Source of the DNA: Actinomycetota bacterium
GTDB taxonomy: Bacteria; Actinomycetota; Actinomycetes; Mycobacteriales; Mycobacteriaceae
Assembly: GCA_018268465.1 (NCBI GenBank)
Contig: JAFDWN010000008.1
Coordinates: 1 to 64,000, forward strand
Direction: 5' to 3'
DNA length: 64,000 bases
Under the pieces are notes generated by a model that saw nothing but the letters and a program-made list of their open reading frames with translations, did not search any database and had not been told where the DNA came from. Shown piece after piece: positions 53,040 to 63,612 of the stretch. The translations under genes were made by a program, and so were the position numbers. Numbering within the stretch: the first letter of the stretch is position 1; the number at the start of each line of letters is the position of its first letter.

Positions 53040-54049
53040 GCACACCGGCGCGGGCACGCACCTATAACCAGGGTCATGTGTCCCGGCCGCACACCGGCGG
53101 CCGGCGTATGTCGATCTACTGGACATGGAGCTATCCGTGGGAGGCCCAACGCGATCCGGCCGCGATGGAGAACCGGTTCTCCACCATGACCGAGGTCCGC
53201 AACGTCGCCTGGCCCGCCTACGAGACCCCCGAATACGACGCGGCGAGTTTCCTGCAGGGCATCGCGGGCACTCTGGAACTGTTCCATCGCTCGACGCTGG
53301 CGTTCCAGGATCTCGCCGAGGAAGCCACCGGACACCCCGTCGCGGTATTCCAGCGCATCGATCAGGCCGGGTACAAACTGCCGATCGACGAACGTGTGCT
53401 GGCGGACACCGACACGCTGTTGATCTTCGGCCTCGACCATCTGCTCTCCGAGCAGGAGGCCGCCCCCGAGGAGATCGACGCAATCACCGAATGGCTCGGC
53501 CGCGAGGGGACGTGCCTGCTGCTGGCGCCGCATCATGACGTGGGATTCACCGACGACTACGGTCAGCGTCAGGTCGAGTACGAACACCACGGGGATCGGC
53601 TCGTCCCCCGCCAGCAACGGTTCGGGCAGTACACCCGGTCACTGATGTCCGCGCTCGGGGTCCCCGTGCACAATCGCTGGGGGCTGCGTCCGGCCGTCGT
53701 CGACGGCACCGACCAGATCGCCCCGCTGACGGCATTCCGGGATCTGGATGCGCCGCGCCTGCTCGACAACGTCGCCACTTTCAACTTCCACCCGCATCTG
53801 CCCCACTACGAACTCACCGCCCCGGAGAGCAGCGCGCTGCAGGTGCTCGGTCGCCAACGCATCGACCCCTACCGCCCACACCCGTTCACCGAGGCGGGCA
53901 ACAGCGAGTTCAACGCGTTGATCTGGATGCCGCCGGCCGCGCGGCGATCGGGTGACATCGTTCTCGTCGACTCCACCAACTTCACCACCCTGTTCGGCGG
54001 CACGGATAGCCTGCGTAACCTCTGGCACAATCTCGCCACGATGGGATGA
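53036..54049 (+). CDS. Unknown protein, third gene of the DyP cassette
   Basis: 337 residues from ATG 53036, overlapping the DyP stop. The centre resembles a Rossmann/glutamine-amidotransferase-like fold: DTLLIFGLDHLLSEQEAAPE, ITEWLGREGTCLLLAPHHDV, as in DUF4159/DUF4350-type proteins, but without a clear catalytic Cys triad. Many His and Tyr occur in FNFHPHLPHYEL and YRPHPFTEAG. No signal peptide or TM. I do not recognise the function. It converges on the LuxR gene with three bases between ends. Confidence 0.72.
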   Translation: MSTPARARTYNQGHVSRPHTGGRRMSIYWTWSYPWEAQRDPAAMENRFSTMTEVRNVAWPAYETPEYDAASFLQGIAGTLELFHRSTLAFQDLAEEATGHPVAVFQRIDQAGYKLPIDERVLADTDTLLIFGLDHLLSEQEAAPEEIDAITEWLGREGTCLLLAPHHDVGFTDDYGQRQVEYEHHGDRLVPRQQRFGQYTRSLMSALGVPVHNRWGLRPAVVDGTDQIAPLTAFRDLDAPRLLDNVATFNFHPHLPHYELTAPESSALQVLGRQRIDPYRPHPFTEAGNSEFNALIWMPPAARRSGDIVLVDSTNFTTLFGGTDSLRNLWHNLATMG

Positions 54050-54052
54050 TCG

Positions 54053-56266
54053 TCAATCACGCAGCAAACCAAGGCTTTTCGCCTCGGACACCGCCGCGGC
54101 ACGGGAGGACACGCCGAGCTTGCGGTAGATGGACGCGACCTGGCTCTTCGCGGTCTCCCGGCTGATGACCAACTCCTCGGCGATGCGCTGCAGCGACAGG
54201 TGAGTGGCCAGGTGGGGTAACAATCTGAGTTCGGCTGTCGTCAGTGGGTGCCGTTCTGCACCCGGCCCGCGGCCCGCGGCTCTGGCGGCCGCGGCCGCCA
54301 GCCAGCTACCCAGTCCGACGGCGTCGGGTTCGCGTGTGTGGGCGGCCGCCGCGGCAGCGAGATGACGTGCGGCCAACTCGGCGTCGCCGAGCGTCACGGC
54401 CGCCGACGCCAGCACCGTATGCCCGAGAAGTGCGGTGCGGGCGGCCAGATGCCCCAGCCGGCCGAGCAACCCCTCGGTTCTCCCGATGGCGTCGCGCGCC
54501 GCGGCGATGTCGCCGACGCCGGCACTGGTGACGGCGGCGGCCGCGTATACGACCACCATCGGGACGACGTCACCGAGATCGTGGTCGTCGGCCGTCCGCC
54601 GCGCCGCGGCGGCACGCTGCGCGGCCCGGGTGTCGTCGCCGTCGCCGAGATCCAGCAGCGCCAGATGGGCAAGTGCGGCGGCGTGGAAGCCGGGCAGGCC
54701 CCCGATCACCGGAAGCGCCGACTCGAGCAATGCGCGGGCCCGGCGCCGGTCTCCCAGCATCGACAACGCGGCGCCCTTCATGACGGTGGCGGCACCCCAC
54801 CAGGGATTCACCAGATGGTCACCGGCGTCGATGACCGTGTCGGCGTGGCGTACCACCTCACGCACACCGCCCACCCCGACCACCGAACCGACCAGCGCCG
54901 CTGCCACTTTCACCGACGGCGTGCCGTCGGCCATCGGCAGCCCCCGGTCGGCCCGATGGGCCATCGTCAGGGAACGCTGGATCTCGGCCGCGTCGGCGGT
55001 GGTGACGCCGAGCCACGCGCGGGCAATGGCCGCCTCGGGCTGTTCGGCGAAGGTCTGCTCGTCGAGCTTGCCGAGCCGGCGCGCCAACACTCCGGCCCTG
55101 CCGTCGAACCCCAGCCGGACGGCCTCGAGTCCGACCAGCCCGGCGGCCAGTGCACGGTCGGCGGCGGCCACCGCCTGCACGAGCGCACCGTCGATGTCAC
55201 CCTGCTTCCTGAGCTGGTCGGCGGCCCGGCTCGCCACCGCCCGGAATCGCCCGGGATCGCTGTCGCGTAGTCGCGCACGCAGCAGGTCACCGAACATGCC
55301 GTGATAGCGGTACCACATGCGGTGGGGATCCAGGGGCACCAGAAAGGCGTTGCCCGAGCGAAGGATCGCCGCGAGCATCCGCGCGCTGTCATCCCGCCGC
55401 AGGACGGTGTCGAGCTGCTCGGCGCAGAACCGGTCGAGCACCGCCGACTCCATGAGGAACCTCGTCGTCTCGGTGTCGAGCTGGTTGAGGACCTCCTCGA
55501 CCAGATAGTCGCCGACGAGGCGGTGGCGACCGGTGATCGCCGCCACGTCGGCACCCTCGCGCAGGGCCATCGCGGCCAGTGCCACCCCGGCGGCCCACCC
55601 TTCGCATTTGTCCACCACCGAGCGCACGGTGGCGGGGTCGCTGGACCCCCCGATCGCCTCGAAGGCCGCGGAGGCGTCGGCGACGGTGAGTTTGAGCTCG
55701 GCGACGCCGATCTCGACGAGGTCACCGCGCAGGCGGCGGCGAGCCAGGTCGATGGGCGGCGTGCAGCGACCCATCAGCACGACAGCAACCGTCGCGGGCG
55801 CCACGTCCAGCAAGGCGCGCAGGACGGCGATTGCGGCGGGTTCGGTCAGTTCGTGGGTGTCGTCGAGGACCAGGATCGTGGGCGCGCACCGGGCCAGCGC
55901 CTCGGCAAGGACACCGATCAGCTGCGCGCCCGCGGCCCGGCCGGGCCCGGCGAGGTAGCGCATGACCGCATCGTCGAGGCCGGCCACCCGGTCGACGGCG
56001 GAGGCGACGTGCAGCAGCAGGTGGTTGGGATCGTTGTCCAGGTGATCGAGCCGCATCCAGGCGAACGGCCGTGCGTCGGCGTCATCCCAGAGGGCGACCG
56101 TCGTCGTCTTGCCGTATCCGGCGGGTGCGGACACCACAACGAGGTCACCGCCGCGGACATCCAGCAGGGAACGGACCAACCGGGGCCGGCGCACGACGGC
56201 CCCGCGAAGGCCCGGGCCACCGATGGTGGCCGCGGGGACCTTCGGCTCCCATAATCCCGCCACCAC
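54053..56266 (-). CDS. MalT/LAL-type LuxR-family regulator
   Basis: 737 residues from GTG 56264-56266 (a second GTG follows). The N-terminal NTPase has a Walker A near residues 47-55 (APAGYGKTT), and ILVLDDTHEL as Walker B. A long helical TPR-like middle follows, and then a C-terminal LuxR helix-turn-helix (LTTAELRLLPHLATHLSLQR, IAEELVISRETAKSQVASIY) ending in YRKLGVSSRAAAV. Such STAND regulators respond to a small ligand. It starts 56 bases from the divergent lhr start, and its 3' end meets that of the DyP cassette. Which of these it controls is not evident. Confidence 0.88.
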   Translation of the reverse strand: MVAGLWEPKVPAATIGGPGLRGAVVRRPRLVRSLLDVRGGDLVVVSAPAGYGKTTTVALWDDADARPFAWMRLDHLDNDPNHLLLHVASAVDRVAGLDDAVMRYLAGPGRAAGAQLIGVLAEALARCAPTILVLDDTHELTEPAAIAVLRALLDVAPATVAVVLMGRCTPPIDLARRRLRGDLVEIGVAELKLTVADASAAFEAIGGSSDPATVRSVVDKCEGWAAGVALAAMALREGADVAAITGRHRLVGDYLVEEVLNQLDTETTRFLMESAVLDRFCAEQLDTVLRRDDSARMLAAILRSGNAFLVPLDPHRMWYRYHGMFGDLLRARLRDSDPGRFRAVASRAADQLRKQGDIDGALVQAVAAADRALAAGLVGLEAVRLGFDGRAGVLARRLGKLDEQTFAEQPEAAIARAWLGVTTADAAEIQRSLTMAHRADRGLPMADGTPSVKVAAALVGSVVGVGGVREVVRHADTVIDAGDHLVNPWWGAATVMKGAALSMLGDRRRARALLESALPVIGGLPGFHAAALAHLALLDLGDGDDTRAAQRAAAARRTADDHDLGDVVPMVVVYAAAAVTSAGVGDIAAARDAIGRTEGLLGRLGHLAARTALLGHTVLASAAVTLGDAELAARHLAAAAAAHTREPDAVGLGSWLAAAAARAAGRGPGAERHPLTTAELRLLPHLATHLSLQRIAEELVISRETAKSQVASIYRKLGVSSRAAAVSEAKSLGLLRD

Positions 56267-56322
56267 GCCAGCATGGTAGCCAGCGCAAACGGGATGTCGG
56301 TGGCAGTTGGCACGATGGTGGG

Positions 56323-59300
56323 ATGCACGACACGTCCGATCCGTTGGCCCGGTTCAGTGACCTGACCCGCGAGTGGTTCCTGGGTACGTTCGTCGAGCCG
56401 ACCGCAGCCCAGGCCCAGGCGTGGACGGCGATCGCCGACGGGGATAACACGCTGGTCATCGCGCCGACCGGTTCCGGCAAGACGCTGGCGGCCTTCCTGT
56501 GGGCCATCGACGGGTTGGCATCGGCGCCGGCGGAGCGGCCGGGAACCCGGGTGCTCTACGTGTCGCCGCTCAAAGCGCTGGCCGTCGACGTCGAACGCAA
56601 CCTGCGCACTCCGCTTGCCGGGATCGCCCGCATCGCCGAGCGCCGGGGCCGCCCGGCGCCGGAGATCAGCGTGGGGGTTCGTTCGGGTGACACCCCGCCC
56701 AACCGGCGCCGCGAACTCATCGCCGCGCCGCCCGACATCCTCATCACCACGCCCGAGTCGCTGTTTCTCATGCTCACTTCGGCGGCCCGCGAGACGCTGA
56801 CGAATGTCCGGACCGTGATCGTCGACGAGGTGCACGCCGTCGCCGGCACGAAACGCGGCGCCCATCTGGCGCTGTCGCTGGAACGGCTCGACGCCGCGCT
56901 GGCCACCCCCGCCCAGCGCATCGGGCTGTCGGCGACGGTCCGTCCGCCCGAGGAGGTGGCCCGGTTCCTGTCCGGGGCCGCGCGGACCCGGATCGTCGCG
57001 CCACCCGCGGCCAAGACCTTCGACCTGGCCGTGCAGGTTCCCGTGCCCGACATGGCCAATCCGGAGAACACCTCGATCTGGCCCGATGTCGAGGAGCGCA
57101 TCGTCGACCTGATCGAATCGCACCGGTCGACGATCGTGTTCGCCAATTCACGGCGGCTGGCCGAGCGACTCACCTCGCGGCTCAACGAGATCCACGCCGA
57201 ACGCAACGGCACCGGATTGCCCGGCGAGCGCAATCCCGGTGTGCCGGGGGGCGCCCCCGCACACATCATGGGCAGCGGCCAGGCCTACGGCGCCGAACCG
57301 CTGCTGGCGCGCGCCCACCACGGCTCGGTGTCCAAGGAGCAGCGCGCCGACGTCGAGGACGACCTGAAATCGGGCAGGCTCAAAGCGGTGGTCGCGACGT
57401 CCAGCCTCGAACTCGGCATCGACATGGGCGCGGTGGACCTCGTCATCCAAGTCGAGGCCCCGCCGTCGGTGGCGAGCGGACTGCAGCGCATCGGCCGCGC
57501 GGGTCATCAGGTCGGTGAGATCTCCCGCGGCGTGCTGTTCCCGAAACACCGCACCGATCTGATCGGTTGCGCTGTCACCGTGCGCCGGATGCTGACCGGC
57601 CAGATCGAGACGATGACCGTGCCCGCCAATCCGCTCGACGTGCTGGCGCAGCACACGGTCGCCGCCTGCGCGCTGGAGCCACTCGACGCCGACGCCTGGT
57701 TCGACACCGTGCGGCGCAGTGCCCCGTTCGCGGCGCTGCCGCGCAGCGCATTCGAGGCGACCCTGGATCTTCTGGCCGGCAAGTACCCGTCCACCGACTT
57801 CGCCGAATTGCGCCCCCGGGTGGTCTACGACCGAGACACCGGGATCATCACCGCCCGTCCCGGTGCGCAACGCCTGGCCGTCACCTCCGGTGGCGCGATC
57901 CCCGATCGCGGCCTGTTCACCGTCTACCTCGCCTCGCACGCCGATTCCGACAAACCCTCGCGGGTGGGCGAACTCGACGAGGAGATGGTCTACGAGTCCC
58001 GCCCGGGCGACGTGATCTCACTCGGCGCGACGAGCTGGCGGATCACCGAGATCACCCACGATCGTGTGCTGGTCATCCCGGCGCCGGGTGAACCGGCCCG
58101 GTTGCCGTTCTGGCGCGGCGACAGTGTCGGCAGACCGGCCGAACTGGGCGCCGCAGTCGGAGCGTTCACCGGCGAGCTCGCCCGCCTCGACCGCGAGCAG
58201 TTCGACGACCGTTGCCACGCAATCGGTTTCGACGACTACGCGACGGACAACCTGTGGCGGCTGCTGGATGAGCAGCGCACCGCCACCGCCGCGGTGCCCA
58301 CCGATACCACGCTGCTGGTGGAACGGTTCCGCGACGAGCTGGGCGACTGGCGGGTGATCCTGCACTCCCCGTACGGCCTGCGGGTGCACAGCCCGCTGGC
58401 GCTGGCCGTCGGCAAGCGGCTCTACGAGCGGTACGGCATCGACGAGAAGCCGACCGCCTCCGACGACGGCATCATCGTGCGCCTGCCCGACACCGACGAG
58501 GCGGCTCCGGGAGCCGATCTGTTCGTCTTCGACGCCGACGAGATCGAACCGCTGGTCACCGCGGAGGTCGGCGGTTCGGCGCTGTTCGCGTCGCGGTTCC
58601 GGGAGTGCGCGGCCCGTGCGCTGCTGCTGCCCCGCCGCCACCCCGGCAAACGCTCGCCGCTGTGGCACCAGCGCCAGCGCGCCGCGCAGCTGCTCGACGT
58701 GGCTCGGCGCTACCCGGACTTCCCGATCGTGCTCGAAGCGGTACGGGAATGCCTGCAGGACGTCTACGACGTCCCGGCGCTGACCACGCTGATGACCCGC
58801 ATCGCACAGCGACGCGTGCGAGTCGTCGAGGTCGAGACGACGCTGCCCTCACCGTTCGCGGCGTCCTTGCTGTTCGGCTATGTCGGGGCGTTCATGTACG
58901 AAGGCGACAGCCCCCTCGCCGAGCGCCGCGCCGCCGCGCTTTCGCTGGACACCACCCTGCTCGCCGAACTGCTGGGCCGTGTGGAACTGCGCGAGTTGCT
59001 CGATCCCGAGGTGATCGCGTCGACCGCCCGCCAGCTGCAACACCTCACCGCCGAGCGCGCCGCCCGCGACGCCGAGGGAGTTGCCGACCTGCTGCGGATA
59101 CTGGGCCCGCTCACCACCGGCGAGATCGCCGAGCGGGCCGATGCCAGCGATGTCGGCGGCTGGCTGGAGGGTCTGCGCGGTGCCAGGCGGGTGCTCACCG
59201 TCTCGTTCGCGGACCGGTCCTGGTGGGTGGCCATCGAGGACATCGGACGGCTACGCGACGGTGTCGGCGTCGCGGTGCCGGTGGGAGTGCCCGCGACCTT

Positions 59301-60876
59301 CACCGAGGCGGTCGCCGATCCGCTCGGGGAGCTGTTGAGCCGGTACGCCCGCACTCGCGGACCGTTCACCACCGCCGAGGCGGCGGCGCGATTCGGGCTG
59401 GGCCTGCGGGTCGCCGCCGACGTGCTGGGCCGGCTGGCCGTGGACGGCAGACTCGTGCGCGGCGAGTTCACCGACACCGTCAGCGGCGGCGCGGGCGCCG
59501 AACAGTGGTGCGACACCGAGGTGCTGCGCATTCTGCGGCGGCGCTCCCTGGCCGCGCTGCGCGCGCAGGTGGAACCGGTCAGCACCGCAGCGTACGCACG
59601 GTTCCTGCCGGCGTGGCATCAGGTGGGTTCCGCGTACAACGCCGGTGTGGACGGCCTGGCCGCGGTGATCGACCAACTGGCGGGTGTACCGCTGCCCGCG
59701 TCCGCGGTGGAGCCGCTCGTCTTCGGGCAGCGAGTCCGTGACTATCAGCCCGCGATGCTCGACGAGCTGTTGGCCTCCGGGGAGGTGATGTGGTCGGGTG
59801 CGGGCGCCATCGGCGGGTCCGACGGCTGGGTGGTATTCCACACCGCGGACACCACGCCGCTGACACTGGCCCCGCCCTCCGAGATCGAATTCACCGAAAC
59901 CCACCGGGCGATCATGGACGTCCTCGACGGCGGTGGCGCGTACTTCTTCCGCCAGCTGGTCGCCGGCGGCGCCGACGAGCACCAGCTCAAAAACACCTTG
60001 TGGGAACTGATCTGGTCGGGCCGGGTCACCGGGGACACGTTCGCTCCGCTACGGGCCGTGCTGATCGGGGCCCGTCCCGGTGCGCGCAAAACCGCGACGG
60101 CACATCGGCACCGGCGCCCGCCGCGGCTGAGCCGTTACAGCGTGGCCCATGCGCAGGCTCGCACGTCGGACCCGACGGTCGCCGGGCGGTGGTCGGCACT
60201 GCCCGAACCGGAACCCGACTCGACGGTGCGGGCACACTTTCAGGCCGATCTGCTGCTCGGCCGCTACGGCGTGCTGACCAAGGGTGCGGTGATCGCCGAG
60301 AACATTCCGGGCGGCTTCGCGGTGCTCTACAAGGTGCTCGCCGCGCTGGAAGAAGCCGGACGCTGTCAGCGCGGCTATTTCGTCGAATCACTGGGCGGCG
60401 CACAGTTTGCGGTGGCGTCGACGGTGGACCGGTTGCGCAGTCACGCCGATTCGGTCGACCCGCACCCGGGTGAGTGGGACGCCGTCGCCATGGCGGCGAC
60501 CGATCCGGCGAACCCGTACGGCGCCGCCCTGCCATGGCCGGCCCTGCGCGGCGGCGCCGAGGACACTGCGGCCGCGCATCGGCCCGCACGCCGGGCGGGG
60601 GCGCTGGTCGTGCTGGTCGGTGGTGAGCTGGTGTGGTTCCTGGAACGCGGCGGTCGTTCGCTGCTGAACTTCGCGTCCGACACCGCGCGACACAATGCCG
60701 CCGCGGCAGCAGTGGCCGAACTCGTGGCGGGCCGGCGTGTGGACGGGCTGCTGGTCGAGCGGGTCAACGGCATCCGGGTTCTCGAACCGGGCGTCTCCGA
60801 CGACCATATTGCCGTCACCGAGGCTCTTTCGGGCGCGGGATTCGGCCGAACCCCCCGCGGGCTCAGACTTCGCTGA
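56323..60876 (+). CDS. lhr: Lhr-family ATP-dependent DNA helicase
   Basis: 1,517 residues from ATG 56323, the size of mycobacterial Lhr. SF2 motifs: Walker A APTGSGKT (47-54), [16 protein letters not shown] (Ia), DEVH at 168-171 (II), [11 protein letters not shown] (III), [20 protein letters not shown] (V) and [12 protein letters not shown] (VI). A winged-helix/beta-barrel core follows and then the long Lhr C-terminal domain. It is a 3'-to-5' translocase that unwinds RNA-DNA and DNA duplexes, thought to act in repair. nei starts two bases downstream, so both are co-expressed. It corresponds to Rv3296. Confidence 0.96.
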   Translation: MHDTSDPLARFSDLTREWFLGTFVEPTAAQAQAWTAIADGDNTLVIAPTGSGKTLAAFLWAIDGLASAPAERPGTRVLYVSPLKALAVDVERNLRTPLAGIARIAERRGRPAPEISVGVRSGDTPPNRRRELIAAPPDILITTPESLFLMLTSAARETLTNVRTVIVDEVHAVAGTKRGAHLALSLERLDAALATPAQRIGLSATVRPPEEVARFLSGAARTRIVAPPAAKTFDLAVQVPVPDMANPENTSIWPDVEERIVDLIESHRSTIVFANSRRLAERLTSRLNEIHAERNGTGLPGERNPGVPGGAPAHIMGSGQAYGAEPLLARAHHGSVSKEQRADVEDDLKSGRLKAVVATSSLELGIDMGAVDLVIQVEAPPSVASGLQRIGRAGHQVGEISRGVLFPKHRTDLIGCAVTVRRMLTGQIETMTVPANPLDVLAQHTVAACALEPLDADAWFDTVRRSAPFAALPRSAFEATLDLLAGKYPSTDFAELRPRVVYDRDTGIITARPGAQRLAVTSGGAIPDRGLFTVYLASHADSDKPSRVGELDEEMVYESRPGDVISLGATSWRITEITHDRVLVIPAPGEPARLPFWRGDSVGRPAELGAAVGAFTGELARLDREQFDDRCHAIGFDDYATDNLWRLLDEQRTATAAVPTDTTLLVERFRDELGDWRVILHSPYGLRVHSPLALAVGKRLYERYGIDEKPTASDDGIIVRLPDTDEAAPGADLFVFDADEIEPLVTAEVGGSALFASRFRECAARALLLPRRHPGKRSPLWHQRQRAAQLLDVARRYPDFPIVLEAVRECLQDVYDVPALTTLMTRIAQRRVRVVEVETTLPSPFAASLLFGYVGAFMYEGDSPLAERRAAALSLDTTLLAELLGRVELRELLDPEVIASTARQLQHLTAERAARDAEGVADLLRILGPLTTGEIAERADASDVGGWLEGLRGARRVLTVSFADRSWWVAIEDIGRLRDGVGVAVPVGVPATFTEAVADPLGELLSRYARTRGPFTTAEAAARFGLGLRVAADVLGRLAVDGRLVRGEFTDTVSGGAGAEQWCDTEVLRILRRRSLAALRAQVEPVSTAAYARFLPAWHQVGSAYNAGVDGLAAVIDQLAGVPLPASAVEPLVFGQRVRDYQPAMLDELLASGEVMWSGAGAIGGSDGWVVFHTADTTPLTLAPPSEIEFTETHRAIMDVLDGGGAYFFRQLVAGGADEHQLKNTLWELIWSGRVTGDTFAPLRAVLIGARPGARKTATAHRHRRPPRLSRYSVAHAQARTSDPTVAGRWSALPEPEPDSTVRAHFQADLLLGRYGVLTKGAVIAENIPGGFAVLYKVLAALEEAGRCQRGYFVESLGGAQFAVASTVDRLRSHADSVDPHPGEWDAVAMAATDPANPYGAALPWPALRGGAEDTAAAHRPARRAGALVVLVGGELVWFLERGGRSLLNFASDTARHNAAAAAVAELVAGRRVDGLLVERVNGIRVLEPGVSDDHIAVTEALSGAGFGRTPRGLRLR

Positions 60877-60878
60877 TC

Positions 60879-61670
60879 ATGCCCGAAGGTGACACCGTCT
60901 GGCACACGGCCCTCGTCCTGCGCGACGCGCTGGCCGGAAAACACCTGACCCGCTGCGATATTCGTGTACCGCGGTATGCGACGGTCGACCTGTCCGGCCA
61001 CGTCGTCGATGAGGTGCTCAGCCGGGGTAAGCACCTGTTCATCCGGGCCGGGACGGCCAGCATCCACTCCCATCTGAAGATGGACGGCAGCTGGCGGGTG
61101 CATCCGGTGGGCCCGCAGCCGGCCGGGCGTGTCGGCGCACGTGGCGCGAGCCGTGCCGGGCACCGCATCCGGATCCTTCTCGAGGCCGACGGCGTGCAGG
61201 CGGTGGGGGTCGACCTCGGCGTCCTGGAGGTTCTCGAGCGGGCCCGCGACGAGGAGGTGGTCAGCCACCTGGGGCCCGATCTGCTGGGGGACGACTGGGA
61301 TCCACAGCGCGCCGCGCAGAACCTGGCCGCCGATCCGGACCGGCCCCTGTCCGCGGCATTGCTGGATCAGCGGGTCATGGCCGGGGTCGGCAATGTGTAC
61401 TGCAACGAGCTGTGTTTCGTCCTGGGGCGGCTGCCCACCTCCCCGGTGGGCGCGCTGAACGATCCGCTGCGTGCGGTGTCGCGGGCGCGGGACATGCTGT
61501 GGCTCAATCGGTCCCGCTGGAATCGTGTCACCACCGGAGACAGCCGCCGTGGCCGTGAGTTATGGGTGTACGGACGCAACGGACTGCCGTGCCGCCGCTG
61601 CGGCACCGCCGTCGTCATGGATGCCGGTGGAGATCGGGTGAGGTACTGGTGTCCCCGCTGTCAGCGGTGA
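60879..61670 (+). CDS. nei: Endonuclease VIII-family DNA glycosylase (Nei2)
   Basis: 263 residues from ATG 60879. Fpg/Nei fold: N-terminal [18 protein letters not shown] with catalytic Pro1-Glu2 exposed after Met removal, Lys at [11 protein letters not shown], the H2TH region [20 protein letters not shown], and a zinc finger CRRCGTAVV...CPRC at the C-terminus. It removes oxidised pyrimidines and nicks the strand. Its place directly behind lhr is kept in mycobacteria (Rv3297). Confidence 0.94.
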   Translation: MPEGDTVWHTALVLRDALAGKHLTRCDIRVPRYATVDLSGHVVDEVLSRGKHLFIRAGTASIHSHLKMDGSWRVHPVGPQPAGRVGARGASRAGHRIRILLEADGVQAVGVDLGVLEVLERARDEEVVSHLGPDLLGDDWDPQRAAQNLAADPDRPLSAALLDQRVMAGVGNVYCNELCFVLGRLPTSPVGALNDPLRAVSRARDMLWLNRSRWNRVTTGDSRRGRELWVYGRNGLPCRRCGTAVVMDAGGDRVRYWCPRCQR

Positions 61671-61679
61671 GCCGCCGCC

Positions 61680-62450
61680 TCAGCGCGGTGTGCCCCCGCC
61701 GTCGACGATGATCGTCTGCCCGGTGATGTAGCTTCCCGCCGGCGACACCAACAACAGTGCGGCACCGACCATTTCGTCGGGCGTGCCGAGCCGGTTCATC
61801 AGCGTCCCCGCCGTCATCGCGGCGATCACCTCCTGCGGGTTCTTCCGCATCATGTCGGTGTCGATCGGTCCGGGCGCCAGGGCGTTGACCCGGATTCCGA
61901 AGGGGGCGAACTCCGCGGCCATGGAGCGGGTCAACGACACGAGCGCGGCCTTACCCGCCGCGTACATCGACAGCAGCGGCGCGAATCTGAACGCGCCTAC
62001 AGAAACCGTGTTCAGGACGGCGGCGGCGGGGCTGGCCTTGAGGTGAGGCAGCGCCTCCTGCACCAGGAACACCGGGCCGCGCACGTTGACGTCGAACGAC
62101 TTCGCCCACGCGTCGGCGGTCATCGCGCCCATCGGCTGAGCCAAGGGGTTGGCGGCGTTGTTCACCACGACGTCGATACCGCCGAATTCGTCCACCGTGC
62201 GCCGCACCAGGGTCCCGAGATCGTCGACCCTGCCCGCGTGCGCGGCCACCCCGATGACGTTTCCGCCGAGCCCGCGCAGATGCGCCGCGGCAACGTCGCA
62301 GGCGTCGGCCTTACGGCTGGCGACCACGACGTTGGCGCCGGCCAGGACGAACGCCTCCGCCATCGACAGTCCGATACCGCGCGTGCCGCCGGTGACGATC
62401 ACCGTGCGGGCGGTCATATCGAAGAGGCGGTCGAAGGCGTCGCGGTCCAT
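61680..62450 (-). CDS. Short-chain dehydrogenase/reductase
   Basis: 256 residues. Classical SDR: VIVTGGTRGIGLSMAEAFVL (cofactor loop), VVASRKADACDVAAAHL, VVNNAANPLAQPMG, NTVSVGAFRFAPLLSMYAAG with Ser and the Tyr-x-x-x-Lys (YAAGK), and the C-terminal SYITGQTIIVDGGG typical of FabG-like/mycobacterial SDRs. An Arg after the second strand suggests NADP. Substrate is unknown. It lies 57 bases after the GNAT gene on the same strand. Confidence 0.88.
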   Translation of the reverse strand: MDRDAFDRLFDMTARTVIVTGGTRGIGLSMAEAFVLAGANVVVASRKADACDVAAAHLRGLGGNVIGVAAHAGRVDDLGTLVRRTVDEFGGIDVVVNNAANPLAQPMGAMTADAWAKSFDVNVRGPVFLVQEALPHLKASPAAAVLNTVSVGAFRFAPLLSMYAAGKAALVSLTRSMAAEFAPFGIRVNALAPGPIDTDMMRKNPQEVIAAMTAGTLMNRLGTPDEMVGAALLLVSPAGSYITGQTIIVDGGGTPR

Positions 62451-62507
62451 CGGGTCAGTAGAACACGCAGGCGATCTGCTGCTCGGGTGTTCGGCGCCGG
62501 ACCCAGG

Positions 62508-63002
62508 TCACGAAACCCGATGCCGGCGCAGATCTTTGTGCATCGCCAGGCCGAGCGGGCCACGCCCCTGACCGACCACCTCGAAGCCTTTGCGTTGGTA
62601 AAGATATCGGGCAGGGTTGCGGACATGCACGTTGGTGCACATCGCGGCCCTGGTCCGTGCGCACCGGGCGAACACCGCGTCCAGCAGCGCTGAGCCGATA
62701 CCGGACCCGCGCCGGCCCGGCGCGACGCCGATGCAGAGCTCGGGCACCGACTCACCAGCAGCATCGACCTGCAGCGGCGGATCGTTGTGCCAGGTCCACA
62801 CCGCCCCGACCGGCACGCCGGTCAGATCCGCCGCGATGATCGGCACCTCGCCCGGCGGCGGGAGCATACCGAGCACCTCGTCGTCGTCCGGGTCGGGCAG
62901 CGGCCAATCCTCGATGATGCAGGCGTGGCGTGCCATCTCGACGACGAACGCCTCATCGGCGGTAGTCGCGGCGCGCAGTCGAACTGCGGGATCCGAAGAC
63001 AT
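62508..63002 (-). CDS. GNAT-family N-acetyltransferase
   Basis: 164 residues from ATG 63000-63002. Typical GNAT: VRLRAATTADEAFVVEMARH at the N-terminus, VPIIAADLTGVPVGAVWTW (central strands), and PELCIGVAPGRRGSGIGSAL with the acetyl-CoA loop R-R-G-S-G-I-G, then the C-terminal YLYQRKGFEVVGQG. Acceptor unknown. It is probably in one transcript with the SDR downstream. Confidence 0.85.
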   Translation of the reverse strand: MSSDPAVRLRAATTADEAFVVEMARHACIIEDWPLPDPDDDEVLGMLPPPGEVPIIAADLTGVPVGAVWTWHNDPPLQVDAAGESVPELCIGVAPGRRGSGIGSALLDAVFARCARTRAAMCTNVHVRNPARYLYQRKGFEVVGQGRGPLGLAMHKDLRRHRVS

Positions 63003-63100
63003 GCCACGATTCTGGCAGCCGCCGCGTCGGGTCTCATCACCTTTTCTTCGACGCACCCGCCAACGGCTGACGCGCCTCGCAGTTCGCCCGTCTGGATGCC

Positions 63101-63502
63101 CTAGGGCCGCAGGATGTAGTCCGGGGACACGGTTTCGACGAATTGCCGCGCCGCGGCGGCGAATGTGTTGTCCGCGGTGGCCAGCGCGTCCGCCTGCAGC
63201 TGGGTGAGCGCGATGTACTCGGCCTGGTAGGTGTCCGGCCAGTTCAGCGTGGCGGCTATTCGCCATGCGTGGTCCTGCAGCGATCGGTCGCCGAGGAGCC
63301 GGATCCGCAAACCACGGACACCGTCGAGAACCCTGCGGCCGGCTTGCTCGTCGATCTCGCCGCGGCGCACCGATGCGTAGACGAGGGCGAGCGCCTGCGA
63401 GCGCAGCAGCGTGGGCGCGGCCAGGCGGTGCTGCGGCGGAACGACTGCTCCACCTGCGGCGAGGTCGACAGCCGTTCGGGCATCGATGACGAACCATGTC
63501 AT
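63101..63502 (-). CDS. PIN-domain (VapC-like) protein without a visible antitoxin
   Basis: 133 residues from ATG 63500-63502. PIN fold: WFVIDARTAVDLAAGG with the first Asp, SVRRGEIDEQAGRRVLDGVR, a mid-region Tyr/Glu pair (TYQAEYIALTQLQADALATA) and ADNTFAAAARQF with the last acidic cluster. VapC toxins are Mg2+-dependent RNases. No VapB-like gene is seen in the 110 bases upstream nor downstream, which is unusual. A dyad (63591-63604) in the upstream gap could be the operator. Confidence 0.8.
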   Translation of the reverse strand: MTWFVIDARTAVDLAAGGAVVPPQHRLAAPTLLRSQALALVYASVRRGEIDEQAGRRVLDGVRGLRIRLLGDRSLQDHAWRIAATLNWPDTYQAEYIALTQLQADALATADNTFAAAARQFVETVSPDYILRP

Positions 63503-63590
63503 CGCAGTACTTTCGCACGGTGGGCGATCCGGGGTCGGCGGACGCAACGTCGGCTTCGAGCCACGCCGAGCGGATATCGACCAGCGGAAA

Positions 63591-63604
63591 TGTCAAAAAT
63601 GACA
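63591..63604. promoter_or_regulatory. Palindrome between the PIN gene and the last gene
   Basis: TGTCA-AAAA-TGACA, an exact dyad, with a third TGTCA at 63614-63618. It lies in the divergent gap between the PIN-domain gene and the DUF2834-like gene, suited to a repressor acting on both. Confidence 0.5.
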
Positions 63605-63612
63605 AAACCATA

